DNA of 19,512 bases from Bacillota bacterium (GCA_023434855.1 JAEYSJ010000324.1:1-19512), one strand, 5' to 3'; shown: positions 6,431 to 14,249, counted from the stretch's first letter. Notes: generated from the sequence alone by a model not told the origin. Program-made: numbers and translations.

Positions 6431-8901
6431 AAAAAAGCACTGATCCGCTTTTGACATATAAACAAAAAAGAGATTTCACTGTTACCCCAGAACCAGCAGA
6501 AGCCGGTTCAAATAAAACGTCGGTATTATCTTTTGTTGTCCAGAAGCATGCCGCACGAAACCTTCATTACGATTTTCGGCTGGAACTCGATGGCACGTTA
6601 AAAAGCTGGGCGATTCCTAAGGGTCCTAGTCTTGATCCGGCGCAAAAACGCCTGGCGGTACATGTTGAGGATCATCCCCTGTCATATGCTGATTTTGAAG
6701 GGGTGATTCCACCTAAACAATACGGCGCAGGCACGGTAATCGTCTGGGACCGCGGAATATGGGAGCCGATTGGCGATCCCCGGGAGGGAATGGCTGCCGG
6801 TCAATTGAAATTTCGTCTTTACGGTGAGAAATTGCAGGGTGCCTGGGCCTTGGTGAGAATGCGTGGCAAGCCCAACGAGCGCCAAGAGTCTTGGCTGCTT
6901 GTCAAAGAACGCGATGCTCAGGCCCGGCCGCAGGCAGAATTCAGCGTGGTCGACGCATTGCCGGACAGCGTTCTGACTGGCACAAAAAATCCGGCCGTCC
7001 CTGCAGGAGCCAAGCCTGCGCCACTTCCGGAATTACTTGCTCCGCAACTGGCGACTTTGGTTGACGATGTTCCGGCAGAAGGCGACCGGGCTTACGAAAT
7101 TAAATTTGATGGGTATCGTATTCTAGCGCGCATTAACAAAGGTGATGTGGAATTGTTTACCCGCAACGGGCATAATTGGACTGCTAAGCTAAACAGCCTG
7201 GCGCGGGCACTCAAGAAGCTGAACATTTCTTCCGGATGGCTGGACGGTGAGATTGTTATTCTCGGCGCGGACGGCACTCCTGATTTTGGTGCCCTGCAGG
7301 ACTCCCTTGAGGCGGCACATACTGATAAGATTCAGTACTTTGTATTCGATATTCCCTTTTACGACGGATTTGATCTGAGGAATGCGGGTTTAGCTGATCG
7401 TCGAACTCTGCTTGCAAATCTTTTACATGAATTTGGTTCAAATCAGGTCAGCTTCAGCGAAGATTTTGCAGCAAGCGGCAGCGATATACTGTATAGCGCG
7501 TGCCGTCTGGGATTAGAAGGGGTGGTGGGCAAGCGAAAGGATTCACCATACGTGTCAGGCAGATCGCCAAGCTGGATTAAACTCAAATGTACTCAACGCC
7601 AGGAGTTTGTTGTGGTAGGGTATACCAAGTCGCAGGGCAGTAGTGATATTGGTGCATTGCTGCTGGGGTATTATGACAACACGGGCCGATTGCAATACGC
7701 AGGGCGGGTAGGGACTGGGTTTAATGCCAAGACTTTAGGTATGCTTAAAGAAAAACTTTCGCTGCTCGTTGTTGATGAAACACCGTTATTCGAAAAGCCA
7801 AAAGAAGCGCGGGGTATCTGGGTTGCACCTGAACTTGTCGCTGAGGTATCTTTCGCCGGATGGACAAAGGAGGGCAAAGTAAGGCATGCCGTTTTCCATG
7901 GGTTGCGCAGTGACAAGCCGGCTGCATCTATTACCAGAGAGGCTGTTCGTGCAACCCCGCATACTGAAGCAAAGGGGTCTAATGTCATTCAGGTACATAA
8001 CAAATTAGTATCACCTGAATTCTCCGGTTTGCAAATTAGTAATCCAGATAGAATTATTGATCCGAGCACTGGACTTAGAAAGTTGGATCTTGTGACCTAC
8101 TACCAGCTTGCGGCGAAGTGGATGCTTCCGCATCTCGCGGATCGCCCGGTAGCCTTCCTGCGCGCTCCTTCAGGAATTGCCGGACAGTTGTTTTTTCAGA
8201 AACATAGTGATACCTTAAAAATTTCTGGGTTGAAACAGATGGATCCCACCCTTGACCCGGGGCATTCCCCCTTGTTGGAAATCGACTCCGCTGCAGCATT
8301 AATCGGCGCCGCTCAGATGAATGTGGTCGAATTCCATACCTGGAACGCAACAGGTAAAAACATTGAAAAGCCGGACCGCATGGTTTTTGATCTCGATCCC
8401 GGAGAAGGGCTGACGTGGCCTATGCTGCTTGAAGCTGCCGAACTGACTCGCGCATTGCTGGATAAGCTTGATTTGCAAAGTTTCCTGAAGACCAGTGGCG
8501 GCAACGGTCTGCACATAGTGGTGCCTCTGACACCGCGCGATGATTGGGATACGGTAAAGGATTTTTCGAAGGCGGTGGTGCAGCATCTTGCCACTGTTAT
8601 ACCAAACCGGTTCGTATCTCTAAGCGGCCCCCGCAACCGTGTGGGCAAGGTCTTTGTTGATTATCTCCGCAACGGGCGTGGCGCGACTACGGCGGCAGCT
8701 TTTTCAGCACGGGCCCGTCCAGGTATGGGTGTTTCAATGCCATGCTCCTGGCAGGAACTTTCTGCTTTAACCGGGGGCGCACATTGGACTATTGCTAATG
8801 TGCACCAACGGTTGGAGTCAGTCGAGGACCCCTGGGCGAACTATTCAAAGACAAAGCAGATTTTGCGGGCGGCAATTAAAAAAATCCTGCTTCACCAATG
8901 A
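6427..8901 (+). CDS. ligD: Multifunctional ATP-dependent DNA ligase LigD (PE-LIG-POL)
   Basis: 824 residues with all three LigD modules. The 3'-phosphoesterase domain comes first (about 35-165: H41, H47, D49, R51, H83, Y87, which match the order of the catalytic residues known in Pseudomonas LigD). The ligase domain follows (about 205-500): adenylated lysine K226 in EIKFDGYR, DGEIV (273-277), VGKRKDSPY (367-375) and SWIKLKC. The polymerase/primase domain is last (about 530-810: metal-binding D655 and D657 in FDLDPGE, TSGGNGLHI 689-697, D745). PE-LIG-POL is the Pseudomonas-type order; Bacillus LigD lacks PE and mycobacteria have POL first. It processes, fills and seals Ku-bound ends. The only in-frame start is ATG 6427, 13 bases from AAGGAGGT; see the mini-ORF entry. 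Confidence 0.97.
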   Translation: MKKSTDPLLTYKQKRDFTVTPEPAEAGSNKTSVLSFVVQKHAARNLHYDFRLELDGTLKSWAIPKGPSLDPAQKRLAVHVEDHPLSYADFEGVIPPKQYGAGTVIVWDRGIWEPIGDPREGMAAGQLKFRLYGEKLQGAWALVRMRGKPNERQESWLLVKERDAQARPQAEFSVVDALPDSVLTGTKNPAVPAGAKPAPLPELLAPQLATLVDDVPAEGDRAYEIKFDGYRILARINKGDVELFTRNGHNWTAKLNSLARALKKLNISSGWLDGEIVILGADGTPDFGALQDSLEAAHTDKIQYFVFDIPFYDGFDLRNAGLADRRTLLANLLHEFGSNQVSFSEDFAASGSDILYSACRLGLEGVVGKRKDSPYVSGRSPSWIKLKCTQRQEFVVVGYTKSQGSSDIGALLLGYYDNTGRLQYAGRVGTGFNAKTLGMLKEKLSLLVVDETPLFEKPKEARGIWVAPELVAEVSFAGWTKEGKVRHAVFHGLRSDKPAASITREAVRATPHTEAKGSNVIQVHNKLVSPEFSGLQISNPDRIIDPSTGLRKLDLVTYYQLAAKWMLPHLADRPVAFLRAPSGIAGQLFFQKHSDTLKISGLKQMDPTLDPGHSPLLEIDSAAALIGAAQMNVVEFHTWNATGKNIEKPDRMVFDLDPGEGLTWPMLLEAAELTRALLDKLDLQSFLKTSGGNGLHIVVPLTPRDDWDTVKDFSKAVVQHLATVIPNRFVSLSGPRNRVGKVFVDYLRNGRGATTAAAFSARARPGMGVSMPCSWQELSALTGGAHWTIANVHQRLESVEDPWANYSKTKQILRAAIKKILLHQ

Positions 8902-8971
8902 CAGACATTATTTTCGAACAAATTTTGTTTGTTAATTACTTAGTTAATTAAATTATATAAGGGGAAAATCT

Positions 8972-8995
8972 ATGGAAAACAAAAATGATGATTAA
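8972..8995 (+). CDS. Tiny possible ORF (7 residues) after ligD
   Basis: ATG GAA AAC AAA AAT GAT GAT TAA follows AAGGGGA (8959-8965) at a good ribosome-site distance and an AT-rich TTATATAA (8953-8960), and is followed after ten bases by the terminator at 9006. It may be a leftover start of a deleted gene or a non-functional coincidence. No known product. Confidence 0.2.
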   Translation: MENKNDD

Positions 8996-9005
8996 AAACT
9001 AAAAA

Positions 9006-9036
9006 AGGGCCACTCCACTTTGGAATGGCTCTTTTT
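9006..9036. terminator. Terminator between convergent ligD and minus-strand gene
   Basis: Stem AGGGCCACTCCA (9006-9017) / TGGAATGGCTCT (9021-9032), 12 pairs with one C.A mismatch and one G.T, loop CTT, flanked by A-run and T-run on both sides, so it can work in both directions. Confidence 0.88.
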
Positions 9037-9097
9037 AACATAACGCAAATTTTTTATCGGTCGTAACTAGAATCGTGGAAAGGCAAAGACATCTTTG

Positions 9098-9610
9098 TTA
9101 TTGTTTAACTTGCTTTAGTACATAGAAGTAAGGTTTCTGGCCTCGTAATGTATAATCTCCTGATTTCCATTCCCAAAACATATAATTAGTACCATCAATT
9201 TCTTTTATAATATATTTGCCGGCAGTTTTATCTCCATGGTGGATAATATATCCATTTGTCCACGTAAGCCAACTAACAGGAGTTGTTTCATCAGATGTTC
9301 TTCCATCAATAACTGGTTGTGTCATCTTGCCATCCGGAAGCAGAGTAATGCTTTTAAGATATAATGACTCCTTCCATGACTTTACTTTTACGTCATAGTC
9401 ATCAACTTCTTTGACAAAATCAACGGTTTCCCATTTTCCAATCACTTTTTCATCATTAACAAATGGATAGTCAATTTTATCTACCGTTACTTGCGGTAAA
9501 TGGTCCTTTGTTGAAGTTACTTCCAGAATTAATATTCCTCCAAACATAACCAATATTATAGCTACCAATATTGATAATCTGTATGGATTTTTTAAAAATA
9601 GTTTAATCAT
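9098..9610 (-). CDS. Membrane-anchored protein resembling the C-terminal extracellular region of BlaR1-like proteins
   Basis: 170 residues: one N-terminal transmembrane helix (about 11-31, RLSILVAIILVMFGGILILE) after a basic start, then an outside domain. The pattern YPFVNDEKVIGKWETVDFV (48-66), SLYLKSITLLPDGKM (82-96), WLTWTNGYIIHHGDKTAGKY (114-133) and YMFWEWKSGDYTLRGQKP (143-160) is, from memory, like a module found at the C-terminus of M56/BlaR1-type sensor proteins and as free-standing proteins in Firmicutes; its ligand is unknown. No peptidase part is present. ATG 9610 is chosen because AAGGAG (9618-9623 on this strand) lies 7 bases before it; a TTG at 9646 has none. Single gene unit, convergent with ligD. 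Confidence 0.6.
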   Translation of the reverse strand: MIKLFLKNPYRLSILVAIILVMFGGILILEVTSTKDHLPQVTVDKIDYPFVNDEKVIGKWETVDFVKEVDDYDVKVKSWKESLYLKSITLLPDGKMTQPVIDGRTSDETTPVSWLTWTNGYIIHHGDKTAGKYIIKEIDGTNYMFWEWKSGDYTLRGQKPYFYVLKQVKQ

Positions 9611-9646
9611 TTTTATTCTCCTTTTGATTTTTAATTTAGTGGACAA

Positions 9647-9861
9647 AAGGACGGTAGCTTTCTTTAAGCTACTTAATTTACTCAGGTTTATGTCCGATAA
9701 ACTTTCATAGAGTTAACTTAAATCCATCATTCTCGTGATCTCATGGATTGCTGGATTTTTTCTGGGGCTTTTATACGTTATAGACGTAAATACTGTTCAC
9801 GAATTTTGGGGGTTTAGGCTTACAACCCCAAAATCGCAAATTATAACCGACTGAAGTATAA
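9647..9861. other. Spacer with two small inverted repeats
   Basis: No gene. GTAGCTT (9654-9660) / AAGCTAC (9666-9672) forms a small hairpin just upstream of the minus-strand membrane-protein gene. ATTTTGGGG (9803-9811) / CCCCAAAAT (9826-9834) is a perfect 9-bp inverted repeat downstream of the methyltransferase stop, in position for a terminator on the minus strand, though the bases after it are not T-rich. Confidence 0.45.
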
Positions 9862-10503
9862 CTATGGGCTAATACGCCTCATAGCCTTTAATACACCCAC
9901 CAAGGGGTGAATCTTGTCCATTGTAACGGTAAAAACACCCGTGTCAAACAAGCCGGCTAATTCATCGGCATAGCAAGGCAGGTCGGTTCCCGGGCCGTAG
10001 CCGATTTGAGCGTACTGGTCGGCATAGTTTTCCGGATCATCAAAAAACATGAGATCGCCGATAACAATCATCTCCAAATTATCGCCAGCGAGGTTGATCA
10101 TCTTTTCCAGAGCCTTTTTTTTATCGACAAGCTTTAAATGATGTAATGCATAGTTGCTGATGATCTTGTTGATTTTCATCTTATTCAGGGAAATTTCTCT
10201 GTCTGGGGTTATAAAATCTCCTACATGAAATTCCAAGTTGGCGCAGCCGGCCTTTTTTAATTGATCGTTGGCCTTTTGAACCATTCCAGAACTTATATCG
10301 ATTCCTATACCCATGTTGATCATCCCTGCTAATTCGATTAACTGGGTCCCGGTTCCACAACCAATGTCCAATATGACATCGCTTGAAGCAGGCGCCACCA
10401 ATTGTGAGACCCTATCGGCAGAAAGTTTTCTGTATTTGATGGAATCAGTTTGATAATGTTCACTTCCCTTATCGAACCTTGCGATTGTTGCATCGTTTGT
10501 CAT
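9862..10503 (-). CDS. SAM-dependent class I methyltransferase
   Basis: 213 residues with a Rossmann-fold methyltransferase pattern: motif I VILDIGCGTGTQ (43-54), acidic end of strand 2 GIGIDISSG (65-73), VGDF (94-97) and motif IV-like ISNYALHHL (115-123), the last typical of the Methyltransf_11/25 group (UbiE-like, small-molecule acceptors). The acceptor cannot be read from sequence. Three start codons are close (10518, 10512, 10503); GGAG (10513-10516) gives 9 bases to ATG 10503, which is chosen. A perfect TATAAT on this strand at 10548-10553 is a likely -10. It stands alone, with long spacers both sides. Confidence 0.85.
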   Translation of the reverse strand: MTNDATIARFDKGSEHYQTDSIKYRKLSADRVSQLVAPASSDVILDIGCGTGTQLIELAGMINMGIGIDISSGMVQKANDQLKKAGCANLEFHVGDFITPDREISLNKMKINKIISNYALHHLKLVDKKKALEKMINLAGDNLEMIVIGDLMFFDDPENYADQYAQIGYGPGTDLPCYADELAGLFDTGVFTVTMDKIHPLVGVLKAMRRISP

Positions 10504-10547
10504 GGCATGCATCTCCATTTATTTAGCTTTGTCTAGTTACAACAAGT

Positions 10548-10553
10548 ATTATA
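10548..10553 (-). promoter_or_regulatory. Likely -10 element of the methyltransferase gene
   Basis: Perfect TATAAT on the minus strand, about 45 bases before the chosen ATG 10503. The -35 at 17 bases (CTGCAA) is poor, so activity may need an activator. The -10 lies in a small palindrome AGTAT-T-ATACT (10545-10555). Confidence 0.4.
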
Positions 10554-10555
10554 CT

Positions 10556-10955
10556 GCGCATGATAGTAAATTGCAGAACCAAAAAAAATCAGAGCAATTT
10601 ATTCCCTATTATAACATAATCTGGGATTAACAACCATATCAAAGTTGATTAGCTCATTATTTAATGTTATCTCCATAAGCTGAGAGTTAAAACAGTAAAC
10701 ATCTGGAAATTATTTCGACCAAAAAACAATAGTAAAAGGAATTTTAATCTAATTATGGAATTGTAACCACTATGTACCAGTGTCCATCCGTCGAAAGGTA
10801 AAGTCAAACATAAAAATCGACAAGTTGCGATCCTAAAGGCAGTGACTTAATAGACAAAAACAAAATAGGTATTCTTTTCTGTTTGAATGTTTCTCGCAAA
10901 TTAGATTGTTGCTCTGTTGTCTGTTTGAGGGATTATATAAATGGGAGGAAGAATG
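10556..10955. other. Long AT-rich spacer before the STAS-ABM gene, with a possible structured leader
   Basis: No gene is visible. Most is AT-rich and featureless. The part 10785-10860 is more GC-rich and can fold: GTCGA (10790-10794) / TCGAC (10817-10821), followed by AAGT...ACTT around CGATCCTAAAGGC. It lies about 100 bases before the next start codon, on its coding strand, so it could be a 5' leader element; it fits no riboswitch class that I recognise. Confidence 0.35.
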
Positions 10956-11633
10956 ATGAAAGAGTTTGATTCTGAGTTTTGCAATGTAAAGTATATAGAA
11001 AAGGATAAAGCAGTTGTACTTACATGGAAAAAGTTTGCTTGTGGGGACGATTATAGAAACCCAACAACATTTGCATGGGAACTTCTTGAAGAAAATGTGG
11101 GCAGTAAGTTTATTGTCGATGCCAGAAATGGTTTTGAAGATGAAAAAGCAGATGTAGAGTGGGGATTTTCTGTATTATTACCACGTATGGCAAAAACAAC
11201 ATGTAAAATTGTTTGTTTTATTCTAAATGAAGTAAATGATATTGAGGAAGAAATGGATATGTGGACAAGGGAATTCGGAAAATATTTTGCGGTCATAAAA
11301 GCATCTGACTATGAAAATGCTTTAGAAAAAATAAAACGATTATTAATGGTAACTGTCCGTTATCACATCCTCAAAGGAAAACGAAACGAATTCTATAATA
11401 AGGTAAAAGAACAAGGCATTATTCAATCATCAAAGGAAGAGCCAGGTAATTATAAATATGACTATTATGTGCCAAAAGATTCTGATGATGCTATATGTCT
11501 TATGGAAATTTGGACAAATGAACAGGCACAAAAGGTGCATGGATTTACAGAACAATATCGGAAACTTACAATATTAAAACAAGAGTATGTTGAGTCGGTA
11601 GAAATAGAAAAATACTGGATTTCAGAAGTTTAA
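10956..11633 (+). CDS. Two-domain protein: putative STAS/SpoIIAA-like domain plus antibiotic-biosynthesis-monooxygenase (ABM) domain
   Basis: 225 residues, no membrane helix. The first part (about 1-125) has alternating strands and helices (AVVLTWKKF, GSKFIVDARNGF, TCKIVCFILNEV, KYFAVIKASDYENALEKI) and resembles the SpoIIAA-like/STAS fold; this is a tentative fold call. The second part (about 130-225: VTVRYHILKGKRNEFYNKV, SKEEPGNYKYDYYV, AICLMEIWTNEQAQKVHGFTEQY) is a clear ABM domain, as in YgiN-type quinol monooxygenases and heme-degrading IsdG relatives. Substrate unknown. GGAGG (10944-10948) is 7 bases from ATG 10956; ATG 10941 overlaps the ribosome site and is rejected. Base composition is more AT-rich than the flanking metabolic genes. 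Single gene with its own terminator. Confidence 0.65.
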   Translation: MKEFDSEFCNVKYIEKDKAVVLTWKKFACGDDYRNPTTFAWELLEENVGSKFIVDARNGFEDEKADVEWGFSVLLPRMAKTTCKIVCFILNEVNDIEEEMDMWTREFGKYFAVIKASDYENALEKIKRLLMVTVRYHILKGKRNEFYNKVKEQGIIQSSKEEPGNYKYDYYVPKDSDDAICLMEIWTNEQAQKVHGFTEQYRKLTILKQEYVESVEIEKYWISEV

Positions 11634-11665
11634 TATTTGAGTTTAATCTGTTGTTTAAAGTTGCC

Positions 11666-11697
11666 AAACAAGAGTGGTAATGCTCTTGTTTTAATTT
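11666..11697 (+). terminator. Terminator after the STAS-ABM gene
   Basis: Perfect 9-bp stem AAACAAGAG (11666-11674) / CTCTTGTTT (11683-11691), 8-base loop, then TTAATTT. Confidence 0.82.
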
Positions 11698-11733
11698 CCA
11701 TTGAGTACCAAAAACGATTATTTATGGGACATT

Positions 11734-11753
11734 TCTGGCTTGAAAAAGTCAGA
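11734..11753. repeat. Short hairpin with GAAA loop
   Basis: TCTGGCTT (11734-11741) pairs with AAGTCAGA (11746-11753) over 8 bp with one G.T, closed by a GAAA tetraloop (11742-11745). It lies in the spacer 75 bases before the next ATG; there is no T-run. Possible RNA element in that gene's leader. Confidence 0.4.
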
Positions 11754-11827
11754 TTATAAGCGTTTCCCGCGTCCAAACTTAAAGAATAGTCAAACTGTGC
11801 AAACCCCCCATGTTAGGAGTGATCAAA

Positions 11828-12226
11828 ATGCGCGTCGATAAACCTTTTCTCGTCATGATGGCCTTGATGTTTTTTAGTGTTTTTGCCCCGATGTACCTGC
11901 CTGATGGTGATATTGCATTATTTTTAACAGGCCTTGGCCTTTACATTTTTATGCCTGGTGTCCTTATTGTGGCATTTGGTCCGACTGTGGTGGATGCACT
12001 GCGCAATTGGCATATTCGCCGCACGGGGGTGCGAATGTTAGCCGTTGTAGTCTCAGCAGAGTCAACTGGAGTAAGGATAAACGGCGTTCCGCAATTTAAG
12101 GTGACAGTTCGCCTGCAGTCCGGAGAGACGGCCATGTTAAGGATGTTATCCTATGGAGTGTATAGCGGGACAGAGTTAGAAGTGTTCGTCAATCCCAACA
12201 ATCCTCGCAAAGCCACTTTAGCCTAA
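11828..12226 (+). CDS. Small membrane protein with two helices and a C-terminal beta-rich domain (DUF3592-like)
   Basis: 132 residues. Two hydrophobic helices (about 6-24 and 29-51), a basic link (LRNWHIRRTG), then about 65 residues predicted beta: VRMLAVVVSAESTGVRING, FKVTVRLQSGETAMLRML, ELEVFVNPNNPRKATL. The run from a substituent-type strand to the closing VNPNNPRKATL is like DUF3592-type proteins, which have no known function. AGGAG (11815-11819) is 8 bases before ATG 11828, so the earlier ATG 11810 is not used. No partner genes. Confidence 0.6.
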   Translation: MRVDKPFLVMMALMFFSVFAPMYLPDGDIALFLTGLGLYIFMPGVLIVAFGPTVVDALRNWHIRRTGVRMLAVVVSAESTGVRINGVPQFKVTVRLQSGETAMLRMLSYGVYSGTELEVFVNPNNPRKATLA

Positions 12227-12299
12227 AAAGGAAGCATAATCCGGTATGAGTGCTGGATTGGGTTGAGGGCGAGTGGAAATTGCCTTTTAGGAATGTGAA

Positions 12300-12346
12300 C
12301 TTGTTGGAAAATTGACAAACTGGTTTTACACCGCAGACCCAACAAG
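12300..12346. repeat. Perfect 8-bp inverted repeat upstream of the secreted-protein gene
   Basis: CTTGTTGG (12300-12307) / CCAACAAG (12339-12346), loop 31 bases that holds AAAA (12308-12311) and TTTT (12324-12327) able to lengthen the pairing. The right arm runs into GGGGC, close to the translation start of the next gene, so folding could affect its expression. Confidence 0.5.
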
Positions 12347-12372
12347 GGGCCGGGTATATGGAGATGTTTCTG

Positions 12373-13014
12373 ATGTTTCTTTTGAAAAAATCTTTTATCT
12401 TATTTGTACTAATAATCCTTTGCTCTATCACTGTAACAACCTACGCAGCGGAACCCCCTAATGAAACTGCGTTAGCTAACGAACTATGCAAAATCCAAAC
12501 ACTTGACAACATGAAATCCGGCATTTACGCTATTCCGGTCCAACTACTCAATGATTATTTCTCGACTATCGCCCAAACCAATCCAAAAGTAAAAGAAGCA
12601 ACGATCAATATTCTTGAAAACGACAAAATCACATTAACAATAAACACAGCTGACTCTGGCGCATATCGTTTTACCTTAAATATAAAAGAACTCCACTACG
12701 ATAAAGACAAAGCAACACTGGAACTATATATAGAAAAGAAAGAGATTGTTGGCCACTCAATCAAATCATTTTTCTTCAACCAAATGAGTTTAGGTCTTAT
12801 TACCAGCATCTATGGCAACCCGCTCAATGGTAATGTAGATAGCAAAGTAAACGGCAATACAATTGATATCGACCTTAAACCCTTCGCCACAAGCCTATTT
12901 AAAAATGGCATCGGCCAAAGCATTGGCGATATGCTTGTCATATCGAAAGCCACAACCGGTAATGACGTACTATATCTTCACACTAATTGCGCTATTAATA
13001 TACTTAATTCATAA
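12373..13014 (+). CDS. Secreted protein of unknown function
   Basis: 213 residues. A clear Sec signal peptide: MFLLKKSF, then FILFVLIILCSITVTTYA, with likely cleavage after TYA or TYAA (about 24-25). The mature part is mixed alpha/beta, with amphipathic strands (ATINILENDKITLTINTADS, FTLNIKELHYDKDKATLELY, SKVNGNTIDIDLKP) that recall lipid-binding or lipoprotein-type beta folds, but I do not recognise the family. No lipobox cysteine at the cleavage site. In-frame ATG codons at 12358 and 12364 are possible; GGAG (12360-12363) gives 9 bases to ATG 12373, which also leaves a compact signal peptide. An inverted repeat (12300-12346) lies just upstream. An A-rich/T-rich pair AAAATGC (13015-13021) / GCATTTT (13058-13064) after the stop is a weak terminator candidate. 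Confidence 0.6.
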   Translation: MFLLKKSFILFVLIILCSITVTTYAAEPPNETALANELCKIQTLDNMKSGIYAIPVQLLNDYFSTIAQTNPKVKEATINILENDKITLTINTADSGAYRFTLNIKELHYDKDKATLELYIEKKEIVGHSIKSFFFNQMSLGLITSIYGNPLNGNVDSKVNGNTIDIDLKPFATSLFKNGIGQSIGDMLVISKATTGNDVLYLHTNCAINILNS

Positions 13015-13192
13015 AAAATGCTTAGGAGATTGACGATCTGACTGCGAGAGATTCAGCGCATTTTATAAACCAAAATTAAAATGTTCGAAGGCGAACCATT
13101 TTTCTAAAAATTTCTGGGAAATATGTAAGCATGTCCTGAATATTTGGGAAAACTATAGAGGGAAAAAGGATGCATTAGGGCGAGGAATAGTT

Positions 13193-13552
13193 ATGTATTG
13201 TGATTTTTGCGGCAAGAAACTTTATTATAACGTTAACTACTGCCGGCATTGCGGTCAATTGCTAAAAGGACGATCGGAAGATACTAACCCTTTGCCTGTT
13301 ATCGACGACACCAAGCTAAATCTTACTAAACGGCCGGCATCAATTTCTTCGCCATGGGCTAATTTTATTTCTAAACTGAAGACCGCAATAAGTAATTCGC
13401 AATTGTGGAGAAGATTGTATGGACTGGTCTCTTTGACTGTGCTTGTATCTCTGATATATATCTTGTCAACATTTAAAACAATTGGCCAATATCAAATTTT
13501 AACAGTAACATGGGGAAGCCTGGTGGTTATATATACCTGGATAAAACGTTAA
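13193..13552 (+). CDS. Zinc-ribbon membrane protein
   Basis: 119 residues. Starts with a zinc ribbon: C3-x2-C6 and C17-x2-C20 (MYCDFCGKK, NYCRHCGQ), then a disordered linker rich in N, P, K, and two hydrophobic segments (about 73-92 and 100-117) with a short charged end. Such small zinc-ribbon plus helix proteins are common in Firmicutes and have no agreed function. A purine-rich GCGAGGAA lies 7-8 bases before ATG 13193. Spaced from both neighbours by more than 100 bases, so likely its own unit. Confidence 0.7.
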   Translation: MYCDFCGKKLYYNVNYCRHCGQLLKGRSEDTNPLPVIDDTKLNLTKRPASISSPWANFISKLKTAISNSQLWRRLYGLVSLTVLVSLIYILSTFKTIGQYQILTVTWGSLVVIYTWIKR

Positions 13553-13688
13553 AAGTAAAAAAGGCCGTTAATTAAATAGGATGATTCAACCGAAAATATA
13601 ATGTACTCACTCTAATTGCCAGGATTTGCGAAACCCCGGGACGAAATCATAATTATAGTAAATTATGATGAGGGAACGGGGTGGTTTT

Positions 13689-14213
13689 ATGAAAGTTATT
13701 TGTTTGGTCCACAATGAATTTGAAGATTTGGAACTGTGGTATCCTGTTTTGCGATTAAGAGAACTTGATGTGACAGTTCATTTAGCAGGTGAGAAAGCGA
13801 AGCAGGAATATGTGGGAAAACACGGAATTCCCGCTTATTCCGATCTTGCTTTCAGTGAGGTAAATCCTGAGGAATATGACGGGTTGTTGGTGCCGGGAGG
13901 GTGGGCGCCGGATAAGCTGAGACGATTTGCTGAAGTGCGGACTATTGTAAAACAAATGCACGAACACAGTAAAATCATTGGACAAATATGCCATGCCGGC
14001 TGGGTACTAATTTCAGCCGGAATCTTAAAGGGGAAAACCATAACAAGCACTCCGGCGATAAAAGACGATATGGTAAATGCCGGCGCGACCTGGCTGGACC
14101 AGGCAGTTGTTGTATATGACAATATTGTATCCAGCCGCGGACCGGCGGATTTGCCTGATTATATGAAGATGTATATCCATATGCTGCTTCGTAGTAAGGA
14201 TAAAACGAATTAA
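13689..14213 (+). CDS. DJ-1/PfpI family protein (class I glutamine amidotransferase-like)
   Basis: 174 residues, the full length of a PfpI-type protein. Nucleophile elbow QICHAGW with C101 and H102, and an acidic partner E12 in NEFEDLELWYP, which matches the E/C/H set known in archaeal PfpI. Members include intracellular proteases and glyoxalase III/deglycase-type enzymes; which activity applies here is not readable. GGGGTGG (13678-13684) supports ATG 13689; ATG 13665 has no ribosome site. A possible promoter TTGCGA (13626-13631), 16 bases, CATAAT (13648-13653) lies directly upstream. The next gene, glycerate kinase, begins 36 bases after the stop, so they may be one transcript. Confidence 0.87.
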   Translation: MKVICLVHNEFEDLELWYPVLRLRELDVTVHLAGEKAKQEYVGKHGIPAYSDLAFSEVNPEEYDGLLVPGGWAPDKLRRFAEVRTIVKQMHEHSKIIGQICHAGWVLISAGILKGKTITSTPAIKDDMVNAGATWLDQAVVVYDNIVSSRGPADLPDYMKMYIHMLLRSKDKTN

Positions 14214-14249
14214 GACATGGGTGTTATTGAATAAAGGGATGTGAAGATA

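Noticed and set aside
7671..8648. Several overlapping minus-strand frames of 60-111 codons inside ligD
   Set aside because: All are antisense shadows of ligD, which has intact catalytic motifs across the region.
10785..10860. c-di-GMP, SAM, T-box or cobalamin riboswitch upstream of the STAS-ABM gene
   Set aside because: None of the class-defining core sequences can be found by eye; only a generic structured leader is suggested.
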